NCBI GenBank assembly: GCA_016191845.1
Contig: JACPVF010000003.1
Coordinates: 186,001-250,000, forward strand
DNA: 64,000 nt
DNA from: Chloroflexota bacterium
Lineage (GTDB): Bacteria; Chloroflexota; Anaerolineae; Anaerolineales; Villigracilaceae
Reading direction: 5' to 3'
Shown: piece after piece, positions 34,677 to 43,923 of the stretch
How the letters are laid out: every line of letters starts with the position of its first letter
Position numbering within the stretch: the stretch's first letter is position 1
Notes under the pieces: generated by a model
What the model was told of the DNA's origin: nothing
The model's database searches: none
Seen by the model: only the letters and a program-made list of their open reading frames with translations
Position numbers and translations under genes: made by a program

Positions 34677-36442
34677 GTTGTCTCCTTTACTAAAACTGCC
34701 TGCCAGATTCCGCGCACGGAATTCATCAGCAGGATTCTATCAGCACGCTGTAGATCGTCCACGGTCAGAACCGCCTCTTGCAATCTTCCTTCGGCCAGCA
34801 GTCGAGCGCGCTCGATCCCAGGCAGCAGACCGCAGGCGACAGGCGGGGTCAGCCATATGCCGCCCTGCTCGAGCACGAGATTGGCAATGGTGCTCTCGGT
34901 CAATTCGCCGCGTTCATTGAATAAGAGGACGTCTTCGCAGTCGGGAAGTTCCCGCCGCGCCTCGTCGTGGACTTTTCGCCAGGTGGTCTTGTGATACAGG
35001 AAGACGTTCCGCGAGTCGACGGGATGGCGGGCCAGGCGGACGCGATACGGACTCGGCAACGCCGCAAGCGGACTCGCTTCGAGGCGCGTTTCCCCGTCGA
35101 GGACAACCAGCACGCGGACCCGCTGCGGGCGCGGCACGAGAGTCGCCGTCAACGCTGAGAGGCTTCTTCGTAACGCGTCCGCATCTACGGGCGCGGAAAA
35201 ATAATCAGCGGAGTCGGCCAGTCGCGCGAGGTGCTCATCCAGGTGGCGGAATCCGCTCTCGGGGTCCCACAGCATCGTCTCCAACAAATCGAATTGTGGC
35301 ACGGGCTGGGTCAACACGCGCGCCTTGGTGTAGGCTTCCTGCAATTCGTCGCGGCCTTCCGAATCCCACACGATGCCGCCGCCCAGGCCATACTCCACCT
35401 GACCTGTACGGCGGTCGATCAGCACCGTGCGGATGGCCACGTTGAACTGCACGCGACGACCCGGTGCGAGGTAACCGAGTGAACCCGTGTAGATGCGGCG
35501 TGGATGCTTCTCCAGCGCGGTGATAAGCTGCATGGTGCGGGCCTTGGGTGCGCCCGTGATGGATGAGGCGGGGAAGAGCGCACGGAAGACCTCGACCAGG
35601 TTCGCATCCGTCTCGCATTGCACCGTGCTGGTCATCTGCCAGACCGTGCGATATTTTTCCACCTCGAACAGGTGCGGCACACGCACACTGCCGAGGCGCG
35701 CGATGCGCCCCATGTCGTTGCGGACCATGTCCACGATCATGACATTCTCAGCGCGATTCTTCTCGGAGTTGTGCAGCCAGTCGGCCTGGGCGCGGTCTTC
35801 GGCAGGAGTCAGCTTGCGTGCAGCGGTGCCTTTCATCGGTTTGGAGGTCAGCGTGGACTCTTGCAGGGTGAAGAAAAGTTCGGGCGAAGCGGAGCAGATC
35901 GACCAATCCGCTGTCTGGACGTAGACGGGGTATCCGCTGCCCTGCGCGCGCGCCATGCGTCGGAACAGGTCCCACGTGTCGCCGTGGAAGGAGGACGCGC
36001 GCAATCGAAAGGTGTAGTTGACCTGGTAGGTCTCGCCGCGCGCAATGGCCTCCTTGATGTGGGCAAAGCCGCGCGCGTACTCGTCTTCGGCAATGTCGGC
36101 CTGCCAGGGAATGGACGGTGCGTCGCCATCGGGCGGGGTCGGCGCGGAGATGATCTCGGGCGTGGCGTACAGGCCGAACCACAAGAGCGGGAAATCCCCA
36201 TCATCCGCCTGGACGGTCAGCGCAGAATCGAAAGCGGGACTCGCCTCATACGAAACAAACCCCGCCGCCCACGCCCCATCGTTGACACTGGATTCGACCT
36301 CCCGCAATGCGCTTAGCACCTCGTCCACAGCGCGCGCCATTACAACGCGGGCTGGATGGGCGAACTTCAACCACTCCCCCGTCAACGCATCGTACAGAAT
36401 GACCGTATCGTTCTCGAAACCCATAAAGTTGTTTTCCGTCAT
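34673..36442 (-). CDS. pabBC: Fused aminodeoxychorismate synthase I and aminodeoxychorismate lyase
   Basis: A 589-residue bifunctional enzyme for p-aminobenzoate in folate synthesis. The N-terminal part (about 1-370) is PabB-like: YQVNYTFRLR, the KPMKGTAARK motif whose Lys distinguishes PabB from TrpE, and SSITGAPKARTM. The C-terminal part (about 375-589) is a PabC-like class IV PLP lyase: FDLLETMLW at its start and LTESTIANLVLEQGG near the active site. The glutaminase PabA is not in the window. ATG at 36442 is used; the ATG at 36424 is an alternative and neither has a strong ribosome site. It lies 22 bases after the YczE-like gene. Confidence 0.92.
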   Translation of the reverse strand: MTENNFMGFENDTVILYDALTGEWLKFAHPARVVMARAVDEVLSALREVESSVNDGAWAAGFVSYEASPAFDSALTVQADDGDFPLLWFGLYATPEIISAPTPPDGDAPSIPWQADIAEDEYARGFAHIKEAIARGETYQVNYTFRLRASSFHGDTWDLFRRMARAQGSGYPVYVQTADWSICSASPELFFTLQESTLTSKPMKGTAARKLTPAEDRAQADWLHNSEKNRAENVMIVDMVRNDMGRIARLGSVRVPHLFEVEKYRTVWQMTSTVQCETDANLVEVFRALFPASSITGAPKARTMQLITALEKHPRRIYTGSLGYLAPGRRVQFNVAIRTVLIDRRTGQVEYGLGGGIVWDSEGRDELQEAYTKARVLTQPVPQFDLLETMLWDPESGFRHLDEHLARLADSADYFSAPVDADALRRSLSALTATLVPRPQRVRVLVVLDGETRLEASPLAALPSPYRVRLARHPVDSRNVFLYHKTTWRKVHDEARRELPDCEDVLLFNERGELTESTIANLVLEQGGIWLTPPVACGLLPGIERARLLAEGRLQEAVLTVDDLQRADRILLMNSVRGIWQAVLVKETT

Positions 36443-36464
36443 TTGCCGATGTCCAAACTCGATC

Positions 36465-37121
36465 CTACTCCGCTCCCCCTTCGATCTCTGCCTGCACTTC
36501 GACCTCCAACGGTTTATGCGGTTGGACATTGAAGATCTTGAAACCCAACTGTACAGACGGTCCCACCAGCAAGGCATAGACCAGGGTCCCGATCCCCACA
36601 GGCCCGCCCAACAGCCAGCCAATGGTGACCACCGTCACCTCGATGATGCCGCGCGCCACGCGGATGCTGACGCCAGTGGTGCGCTTGATCGCCAGCATCA
36701 TGCTGTCACGCGGACCCGCACCCGCATCCACACCGATGTAGATGGCGCTGGCCAGTCCCATCAAAAAGATGGCGGCCAGCAGCATGCCGATCTGCAAGGG
36801 CAGGTTGTCGCTCACCGAAGGAATTCTGGCCAGCCAGAAATCCTCCCACGGCCCGATGGACAGAATATTGGCCAGCGTACCCCAGCCCAGCCTCTCGCGC
36901 ATGATCAACGCGCCTGACAGCACGATGAACCCCATCAACACGGTCATCGTCCCGACCGTGATGTGCAGGATCTTGGATAAAGCCACTTCCAGGACCGCCC
37001 AGGCGCTCGTCCCCAGATTGGCGCGGATCATCAGCGTGATCGCCAGCCCAAACAGCAAAAAACCAACCTGGATGACCAGGAAATCTCTTGGGAATTGTTT
37101 CCAGCGAATGGGTTTAAACAT
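36465..37121 (-). CDS. YczE/YitT-like membrane protein
   Basis: A 218-residue integral membrane protein with about five spans. LFGLAITLMIRANLGTSAWAVLEVAL and ASAIYIGVDAGAGPRDSMMLAI are the two repeated signatures of the YczE family. The tail is short and acidic. Function in the family is poorly known; Bacillus YczE influences surfactin production. AAAGGAGA precedes the ATG at 37121, which is preferred over the in-frame start at 37145. It is the first gene of the pabBC-PNPOx operon and divergent from the GNAT gene, so the two share the intergenic region. Confidence 0.85.
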   Translation of the reverse strand: MFKPIRWKQFPRDFLVIQVGFLLFGLAITLMIRANLGTSAWAVLEVALSKILHITVGTMTVLMGFIVLSGALIMRERLGWGTLANILSIGPWEDFWLARIPSVSDNLPLQIGMLLAAIFLMGLASAIYIGVDAGAGPRDSMMLAIKRTTGVSIRVARGIIEVTVVTIGWLLGGPVGIGTLVYALLVGPSVQLGFKIFNVQPHKPLEVEVQAEIEGGAE

Positions 37122-37159
37122 GTGTCTCCTTTGGCAGGCCGCCATGATACCACTTGTGA

Positions 37160-37165
37160 TACACT
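37160..37165 (+). promoter_or_regulatory. Extended -10 (TGA TACACT) for the GNAT gene, leaderless spacing
   Basis: TACACT preceded by TG plus one base, ending six bases before the ATG at 37172; no Shine-Dalgarno sequence between. Confidence 0.6.
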
Positions 37166-37171
37166 CCCGCC

Positions 37172-37624
37172 ATGAATAAATTTTATGAAGTCCGCCGCGG
37201 CGGCTTCCTCATCTCCACCGATCCCGCCCGCCTGGACGTGGACGCCATCACCGACATGCTGACGCGCGCCTACTGGGCCCAGGGCCGTCCGCGCGAACGC
37301 ACCGAACGCGCGCTGCAAAATTCGCTGGTATTCGGCGTCTACGACGGGCAACAACAGATCGGTCTGGCGCGTGTCGTCACCGATTACGCCATCTTCGCCT
37401 ATCTGTGCGACGTCTTCATCCATGAGGATTATCGCGCGCGCGGCCTCGGCCAATGGTTGATGCAGACCATTATGGATCATCCCGACCTGCAAGGTCTGCG
37501 CCGCTGGACGCTGGCCACCGCTGACGCTCACGGCTTGTATCGCCAATATGGATTCGAGGATCTGCCCGAACCCCACAAATGGATGGAACGCTTTCGCCCG
37601 TTCACCGAGGAAGGAAAAAGCTGA
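37172..37624 (+). CDS. GNAT family N-acetyltransferase
   Basis: A 150-residue acetyltransferase. The acetyl-CoA loop is DYRARGLGQWLM (about 89-100), after the strand LCDVFIHE, and the C-terminal YGFEDLPEP closes the fold. The opening (DVDAITDMLTRAYWAQGRPRE) is the pattern of a common subfamily of unknown substrate. Its stop codon overlaps the ATG of the methyltransferase gene by one base, so the pair is co-translated; that may hint at a ribosome-related substrate but is only context. Confidence 0.9.
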   Translation: MNKFYEVRRGGFLISTDPARLDVDAITDMLTRAYWAQGRPRERTERALQNSLVFGVYDGQQQIGLARVVTDYAIFAYLCDVFIHEDYRARGLGQWLMQTIMDHPDLQGLRRWTLATADAHGLYRQYGFEDLPEPHKWMERFRPFTEEGKS

Positions 37625-38811
37625 TGCCGATCCTCCTCAAAGCTGGACGTGAGAAATCGCTGCTGCGCCGTCACCCATGGGTCTTCTCGGGCGCGATCCA
37701 GCAGGTGGAAGGCGAGCCCGCCCCGGGCGGGACCGTGGACGTGCTCTCGTCTAATCGAGAGTTTCTGGCCCGAGCCGCCTACTCGCCCACCTCGCAGATC
37801 CGCGCCCGTGTCTGGACCTTCGATCCCGCTGAAGAGGTCAACGCCGACTTCTTCCGAAAGCGCATCCGCGCCGCGCTTTTCGCACGCGACACCTTTCACC
37901 TGACCCGCGACACAGATTCTGTCCGCCTCATCCATGCCGAATCGGACGGCATCCCAGGCCTGGTGGTGGACCGCTACGGTGACATGCTGGTCATGCAATC
38001 GCTCACCGCGGGCACAGAATTCTGGAAGGATACCCTGGCTGACCTTCTGCTCGAAGAGACTGGCTTGAAGGTCATCTACGAACGCTCGGATGCCGATGTG
38101 CGTGAACTCGAAGGGCTGCCACAAATCGTTGGTGTGCTGCGCGGTGAGATATCCTCGCCTGTTTTTCCAATCAACGAACACGGATTGCAGTTCAACATTA
38201 ACTTAGAAAGCGGCCACAAGACAGGCTTCTACCTCGATCAGCGCAGGAATCGTCAGCGGGTGCGCGAGTTGGCGCAGGGACGCGACGTGCTGGATTGCTT
38301 CTGCTATACGGGCGGATTCACAGTCAATGCCTGGGCGGGTGGCGCGAAATCCGTCACCTCAGTGGATGCCTCAGGCGAGGCGCTGGCGCTGGCACGTGAG
38401 AATCTCTCCTTAAACGGAATCCAGCCCGAGGGTCAGGAGTGGGTGGAGGGCGATGTCTTCCAGGTGCTGAGGAAATTCCGCGACTCACGCCACTCCTTCG
38501 ACCTGATCATCCTTGACCCGCCCAAGTTCGCGCCGACGGCAGCCCAGGCCGAGAAGGCCTCCCGCGGCTACAAGGACATCAACCGCCTGGCCTTCAAACT
38601 GCTGCGCCCCGGTGGAGTCCTGGTCACATTCTCGTGTTCGGGTGGGATCGATGCGGCGCTGTTCCAAAAGATTGTCGCCTCCGCCGCACTGGACGCGGAT
38701 GTGGACGCCAGCATCGTAGAGTATCTGGCCCAGGGCGCGGACCACCCCGTGGCGCTCGAATTCCCCGAAGGCGCCTACCTGAAAGGGTTGGTCTGTTTGA
38801 AACGGGCATAG
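37624..38811 (+). CDS. RlmI-type 23S rRNA (cytosine-C5) methyltransferase
   Basis: A 395-residue class I SAM methyltransferase. An N-terminal PUA-like domain (GREKSLLRRHPWVFSGAI) is followed by a small central domain and a Rossmann domain. SAM-binding motif I is DCFCYTGGFTVNAWAGG, motif IV is LDPPKFAPT, and the catalytic Cys lies in FSCSGGI. This matches the RlmI/YccW group that forms m5C1962 in E. coli 23S rRNA; the exact target here is inferred. ATG at 37624 overlaps the GNAT stop codon. A terminator follows. Confidence 0.92.
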   Translation: MPILLKAGREKSLLRRHPWVFSGAIQQVEGEPAPGGTVDVLSSNREFLARAAYSPTSQIRARVWTFDPAEEVNADFFRKRIRAALFARDTFHLTRDTDSVRLIHAESDGIPGLVVDRYGDMLVMQSLTAGTEFWKDTLADLLLEETGLKVIYERSDADVRELEGLPQIVGVLRGEISSPVFPINEHGLQFNINLESGHKTGFYLDQRRNRQRVRELAQGRDVLDCFCYTGGFTVNAWAGGAKSVTSVDASGEALALARENLSLNGIQPEGQEWVEGDVFQVLRKFRDSRHSFDLIILDPPKFAPTAAQAEKASRGYKDINRLAFKLLRPGGVLVTFSCSGGIDAALFQKIVASAALDADVDASIVEYLAQGADHPVALEFPEGAYLKGLVCLKRA

Positions 38812-38826
38812 TCTCCAGGAAAAGGA

Positions 38827-38854
38827 AGGCAACCTGAACGGGTTGCCTTTTTTA
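38827..38854 (+). terminator. Intrinsic terminator after the methyltransferase gene
   Basis: AAGGCAACC / GGTTGCCTT followed by six T; it touches the stop codon of the convergent small membrane gene and may serve both. Confidence 0.88.
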
Positions 38855-39226
38855 TTTGGCAGCTTCCCTACCTGTCAGTAGATACGCGATCACAAAGAGG
38901 ATACCCAACATGAGGTCGATCAGACCAAAGGTCAGTGTGGAGGTGGTCACCCGCACCTGAAGGAATAGCACGAGGACAGCAATTCCATAGGAGGCCTTTT
39001 CCAGGATGGCGGCCACCATCAGCGAACGGTGTTGAAGCGGGTTGCGCGCGATAAGCAGGAAGGCCACCTGCCAGGCCAGCACTACGCCCGCAAAACCATA
39101 ATAATATTCGGGGTGATTGACCGCAGGCGGGAACATCTGCGCGGTTTGTGCCTCGTTATAAAGCGGCAAAGTAACCAGAATACCGTACACGCCTGCCAAC
39201 AGAAAGACCCATTTTGCAAATTTCAT
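38852..39226 (-). CDS. Small four-span membrane protein, unknown
   Basis: A 124-residue protein with four predicted hydrophobic spans: AKWVFLLAGVYGILVTL, YYYGFAGVVLAWQVAFLLI, MVAAILEKASYGIAVLVLF and GLIDLMLGILFVIAYLL. No catalytic motif is visible and I assign no family with confidence. AAAGGAG precedes the ATG. It lies 18 bases after the diguanylate cyclase gene on the same strand, so it may be a downstream member of that operon. Confidence 0.75.
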   Translation of the reverse strand: MKFAKWVFLLAGVYGILVTLPLYNEAQTAQMFPPAVNHPEYYYGFAGVVLAWQVAFLLIARNPLQHRSLMVAAILEKASYGIAVLVLFLQVRVTTSTLTFGLIDLMLGILFVIAYLLTGREAAK

Positions 39227-39244
39227 TTTTCTCCTTTACACCTA

Positions 39245-42200
39245 TCATTTATGGCGATCATGAATCACCGTGCAATTGTTTCCTTTCGCCTTGGCCGCAT
39301 ACAAAGCCTGGTCGGCGCGACGGATGGCATCTTCCACTGAGGCATCCTGTGGAGAGAGATTCACCTCCGCCACCCCAAGGCTCAGCGTCACCGAAAAGGG
39401 ACTATTTTTTATACCTGCACCGGTGGAAGCTACACATTCGCGCGTACGCTCTGCGATCTGGAAAGCCTGCTGGGCATTGGTCTCAGGCAGAAGGATGACG
39501 AACTCATCACCGCCATAACGCGCCAATATGTCCACATTGCGGATCTGCTGTAAGGCAACCGCCGCGATCTGGACAAGGATGGCGTCACCCATGGAATGCC
39601 CGAAAGTGTCGTTGACCTGCTTGAAGCCATCCACGTCGAACAGGATGATGGTCAACGGGCGCTGATAGCGCAGGCTGGCATTGAATTCACGCGTGGCCAG
39701 TTCAAAGAAGTGACGGCGGTTGATCAACCCTGTCATGCCGTCGGTGCGAGCCAATATCTGCTCGTGCGCAAACATCTCCTGGAGTTCGGCGTGAGCCGTT
39801 TCGAGAGCGGCATTGGCACGGCGCAACTTGTCTTCAGCTTGTTTACGCTCGGTGACATCGACCAGGCTGCCTTCGTAATACAAGGGATTTCCCGCCTCAT
39901 CGTAAACCAGCCGCACATAGTCCTCGGCCCAAAATGAAGATCGCCCATAGCGGCGGAACTCGGCCTCGAACCCTGAGAGGACTCCCTGTTTCTGGATCTC
40001 GCGCTGGAAACGCTCCTCGTAGGTAGGATCCATATACAGGTCCACGGCCCTGATGGCCAGGAGCGAATCGCGGTCTGGATAGCCGAACATGCGCACCAGG
40101 GCAGGGTTGGCATCCAAAATACGGCCGTCCAATGAAGTGCGATACAAGCCGATGGGCATATTCTCGAACAGCGACCGATAAGCCTGCTCCGACCTGGTCA
40201 GCGCCGCCTGGGCCTGTTTGCGGTCAGTGATGTCGCGCGCCACCCACAACGTGCAATCGGTACCCATAGGAGAAACGGACGCCTCGAACCAGGGATATTG
40301 GTTGTTTCCAACCTCGATCTCATATTCGATCTGCCGGGTCTGGCCCGTCTCCATGACTTGTTGAATAAGCGCCATGAATCTCTCCACCTGGTCTGCGGGA
40401 AAAAGGTCTCGCAGGTGTTTGCCGATCACATTCCCGGGCGAAATGTAGAATTGGCCCGGATGTGTGGGAGCGATCCTGCGATAATATCCATCCTGGTCGA
40501 TAACCAAAACTGTGTCGCGCATGGATGCGAACAAGGCATACAGTTCCGATTCAGAATCAGCCAGGGCCTGCTCGGCATGCTTGCGCTTGGTGATGTCGAT
40601 GCAATTGATCAAAACCACCATCTGACCATGGCCGTCCTGTACGGCGGAAGCCGACTCTCGCACCCACAACACGTCCCCATTCTTGCGAACCTTGCGGGCC
40701 TCAATCTGAACCGTCTGGCGCGGGCTCTGCAGGCAAGTCAAGAACTGTTGATGCGCCATAGCCTGGTCCTCAGGTAGAAAAATATCGAATACCGAGCGCC
40801 CTACCAATTCCGTTTCGCCATAACCTAATTGCTCCACGCAGAAGCGGTTGACTGAAAGGATCATGCCTTGCGAGTCAGCGATAAAGTACATGGACGGGTT
40901 GTCTTCATACAACACACGGTAGCGATCCTTGCTTTCACGCAGGGCGTCTTCAGCCTGTTTACGTTCAGTAATGTCGGTATGTGTTCCGATCATCCGCCGC
41001 GGCAGCCCGTCCTCCGTCCGCGCAATGATCCTGCCTCGGTCGAGGATCCATTTATACGTTCCATCTTTGCAAAGTAAACGGTGTTCGGCCTGATAGAAAG
41101 GCGTCTCGCCTGCAAAATGGTCCTGCAATTTCTTATAGGTGGATTCCTTATCCTGCGGGTGAATACGCTTATCCCATTCGTCCAGAGTGTTGCTAATCTC
41201 GTCTTCTGTATAGCCAAGCATGGCCTTCCATTGATGTGAATAGTAGACGCTATTAGATGAAACATCCCAGTCCCAAACGCCATCTCCAGGACCTTCCAAT
41301 GCAAACTGCCAACGCATCTCACTCTCGCGCAGAGCATCTTCGGTCTGTTTGCGTTCGGTGATGTCACGCGAGATCCCACCCAACCTCCAGCCCTTGTCGG
41401 TGGCCATGGAAAAAAGACGATGCTGAACATGGCGGATCGAGCCATCAGCGCGTTCGATCACATCTTCCATGATCTGGTGCAGAAAAGGTGCATCCCCCGT
41501 CTGTAAAGCCAGTTGAATCCCATCCCTCACCCGCGCACGGCTTTCGACCAACTGAGAAGACCGCGGAGCCATCTCCACGAGCAGGTCCCAGAGGTAACAT
41601 TGTAGGACATCTTTCCTTTGCAGGCCGGTAATCTCCTCCAGCGCACGGTTGAATTCAATGACCCGCCCGCTTTCATCCAGAAGAATGATCCCATCTGTAG
41701 ATTCCGAAATGACACTGTGGAATTTCTGCTCGCTTTCGCGCAAAGCCTCTTCAGCCTGCCTGCGTGCAGTAATGTCGCGTCCATTGACGATGATTCCTGC
41801 AATGGCAGGGTCGTCCATGCGGTAATGACTGACGATCTCGAAGTAACACCATTCGCCGTTGGCATGCCGCAGTCGGTACTCGCCACGATGCACATAACCG
41901 GGTGTTTCCAGTCCCTGCATGAAGGCCGCCACTATGTCAGCCAGGTCATCGGGGTGGATCAGGTCAAAAGCGCTCGCCCCGATCAACGAAGCGGGGCCAT
42001 ACCCAAGCAGATGCACCACCGATGGGCTTTGATAGCGGACCCTGCCTTCGTTGTTCACGATCAAGATGCCGTCCGTGGAATTTTCGATCAACGCACGGTG
42101 CTGCTGCTCACTTTCATTGAGAAGTTTCTCCATGTTCCTATGAGCAGTGATGTCACGAAAGTTGATCACCACCGCCTCCACGCTGGGCTCCGTCAGCAGG

Positions 42201-43726
42201 TTGCTGAAGGTACCCTCCAGCCAGCGCCAGGAACCATCCTTGTGCCTGTAACGATAGCGAAGCACAGGAACAATCCCAGGGTCCTGGATCAGACTATTCA
42301 TCGCCGCAAGCACGGAGGGTGTATCCTCCGGGTGGATGTATTCGAGCGGATTCTCCTGAAGATTATCCTCGGGATCGAAACCCAGAATAGCACGCGCCGC
42401 GGGACTGGCGTATTTATTTTTTCCATCTGGGCCCACCAGCACGATCCCATCCGGGGCTTTTTCGATCAGCAGCCTGGAATGAGTCTCCGCACGGCGGACC
42501 GCCTCCTCAGCCTGTTTCCGTTCCGTCAGTTCGATCGCCACTTTTTGAGACAGGCGCAGGTTCCGCAGGCTGATGGCCACCTGCCCCGCAAAGGAGTCCA
42601 TGGCAGGCAGATCCTCTTCACTGAGGGGTTGGCTGCCAAAAACGATCAATAACCCGAACGTCCCCTCGTCCACATGCAGGGGTGCGATGATCCCCTGTTC
42701 GGCTCCAAGCATCCGCATCAGATGTCTGGCCATGGGGCGCGTCTGAACAGGCAATGCCTCTGTAAACAGGGAACTGGCCTCAGGGATGTATTCTGCCTTT
42801 CCTGAATCGATGATACGACGATAGGCATTATTGTGCGCAATCGACCATCGATATCCTTGAGCCGTCAAGTCCGTGATTTTTTCCGCCGCTTGAATGATCC
42901 TTCCGTCGAGCGTTGTGTATTCCAGATAAAGGTGATTTTTCTCCTCGTCCAGTATGAGAATCGTGGTCTCGAACCCCAAAGCCTTGATCTGTTCTCCCAC
43001 CACACGATAGATTTCCTGTTGACCAGTCATCTTCTGGACGGCTTGCGCAGCCTGACTCAACGCCAGCAACAGATCACGGTTGTGCTGAAGGGCCCCCTCC
43101 GCACGACGACGTGCAGCCAGTTCTTCCATCAGCTTCTGCATCAGGCGCACATTGAATAGCCCAACTGCAATTTGCCCGGCAAAGGACTCCATGACAGGCA
43201 GGTGTTCGGCTGTCAACGCCGGTCCGCTCACCGTCATCAATCCCAAAACCTCGTCCTCCAACCGTAATGGCACCAGGATACCCTGTCGAAGTTTCAACAA
43301 GCGCACCAAGGGTCCCGCCAGGGTCCGGGCCATTCGCGGCAGAGACTCAGCTACCACTCCCTCAGTCGAATCAAGGAACACAGCCTGCCGCTTGTTCAAG
43401 GCCCACCCATAATGGCTGTCCTTTCGCAGCGGAATCGAATATTCCCGTGCAGAGAGTCCCGCCAACTTCTCCGCCCGTCGAATCAAGGTCGTCGTATAAG
43501 ATGTATAGGCAATTGAAAGAGAGCGATGATCTTCACTGATGGTAAGCAGGGCGACATTTCCACCAAGCGACCTGATTTCCCTACCCACGGCATGATAGAA
43601 ATCCTCTGCCGTGCGTGCCCTCTGGATGGCTTGGGTGGCGCGGCTAAGCGCCAACAAAAGGTCACGGTCACGAACCAGCACATCCTGTGCCGTGCCCGCC
43701 GCCCTTTTCAGGGGATCTTTTTCCAT
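39245..43726 (-). CDS. Diguanylate cyclase with two GAF and seven PAS domains
   Basis: A 1493-residue soluble sensor. Two GAF-like domains (about 20-165 and 200-360) are followed by seven PAS repeats, each opening with a pattern like RALIENSTDGILIV and closing with RDITxRKQAE. The C-terminal GGDEF domain (about 1320-1490) has an intact active site ARYGGDEFV near 1403 and an RNVD inhibitory I-site five residues before it. So it should make c-di-GMP and be product-inhibited. No transmembrane span is visible. One PAS (WQFALEGPGDGVWDWD) is of the PAS_3 type. Start is the ATG at 43726, ten bases after AAAGG; a longer in-frame reading to 43849 is not PAS-like. Confidence 0.93.
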   Translation of the reverse strand: MEKDPLKRAAGTAQDVLVRDRDLLLALSRATQAIQRARTAEDFYHAVGREIRSLGGNVALLTISEDHRSLSIAYTSYTTTLIRRAEKLAGLSAREYSIPLRKDSHYGWALNKRQAVFLDSTEGVVAESLPRMARTLAGPLVRLLKLRQGILVPLRLEDEVLGLMTVSGPALTAEHLPVMESFAGQIAVGLFNVRLMQKLMEELAARRRAEGALQHNRDLLLALSQAAQAVQKMTGQQEIYRVVGEQIKALGFETTILILDEEKNHLYLEYTTLDGRIIQAAEKITDLTAQGYRWSIAHNNAYRRIIDSGKAEYIPEASSLFTEALPVQTRPMARHLMRMLGAEQGIIAPLHVDEGTFGLLIVFGSQPLSEEDLPAMDSFAGQVAISLRNLRLSQKVAIELTERKQAEEAVRRAETHSRLLIEKAPDGIVLVGPDGKNKYASPAARAILGFDPEDNLQENPLEYIHPEDTPSVLAAMNSLIQDPGIVPVLRYRYRHKDGSWRWLEGTFSNLLTEPSVEAVVINFRDITAHRNMEKLLNESEQQHRALIENSTDGILIVNNEGRVRYQSPSVVHLLGYGPASLIGASAFDLIHPDDLADIVAAFMQGLETPGYVHRGEYRLRHANGEWCYFEIVSHYRMDDPAIAGIIVNGRDITARRQAEEALRESEQKFHSVISESTDGIILLDESGRVIEFNRALEEITGLQRKDVLQCYLWDLLVEMAPRSSQLVESRARVRDGIQLALQTGDAPFLHQIMEDVIERADGSIRHVQHRLFSMATDKGWRLGGISRDITERKQTEDALRESEMRWQFALEGPGDGVWDWDVSSNSVYYSHQWKAMLGYTEDEISNTLDEWDKRIHPQDKESTYKKLQDHFAGETPFYQAEHRLLCKDGTYKWILDRGRIIARTEDGLPRRMIGTHTDITERKQAEDALRESKDRYRVLYEDNPSMYFIADSQGMILSVNRFCVEQLGYGETELVGRSVFDIFLPEDQAMAHQQFLTCLQSPRQTVQIEARKVRKNGDVLWVRESASAVQDGHGQMVVLINCIDITKRKHAEQALADSESELYALFASMRDTVLVIDQDGYYRRIAPTHPGQFYISPGNVIGKHLRDLFPADQVERFMALIQQVMETGQTRQIEYEIEVGNNQYPWFEASVSPMGTDCTLWVARDITDRKQAQAALTRSEQAYRSLFENMPIGLYRTSLDGRILDANPALVRMFGYPDRDSLLAIRAVDLYMDPTYEERFQREIQKQGVLSGFEAEFRRYGRSSFWAEDYVRLVYDEAGNPLYYEGSLVDVTERKQAEDKLRRANAALETAHAELQEMFAHEQILARTDGMTGLINRRHFFELATREFNASLRYQRPLTIILFDVDGFKQVNDTFGHSMGDAILVQIAAVALQQIRNVDILARYGGDEFVILLPETNAQQAFQIAERTRECVASTGAGIKNSPFSVTLSLGVAEVNLSPQDASVEDAIRRADQALYAAKAKGNNCTVIHDRHK

Positions 43727-43923
43727 GAAAATCATCCTTTCGGGTTCGATCTGCCTGCAATTTCCCCTAAGAATCACAGATGGGCCAGATAACCTGACCC
43801 CAACGAACCGAAATTGATTTTTAATATCCCCGTCACGCCAAAAAAGCAATGATTGCCGCTGGAAAAATGAAAGAAGGATGGGCAGGCCGCGCGACGGGAA
43901 TTATTTGTAATATATATGGACTT

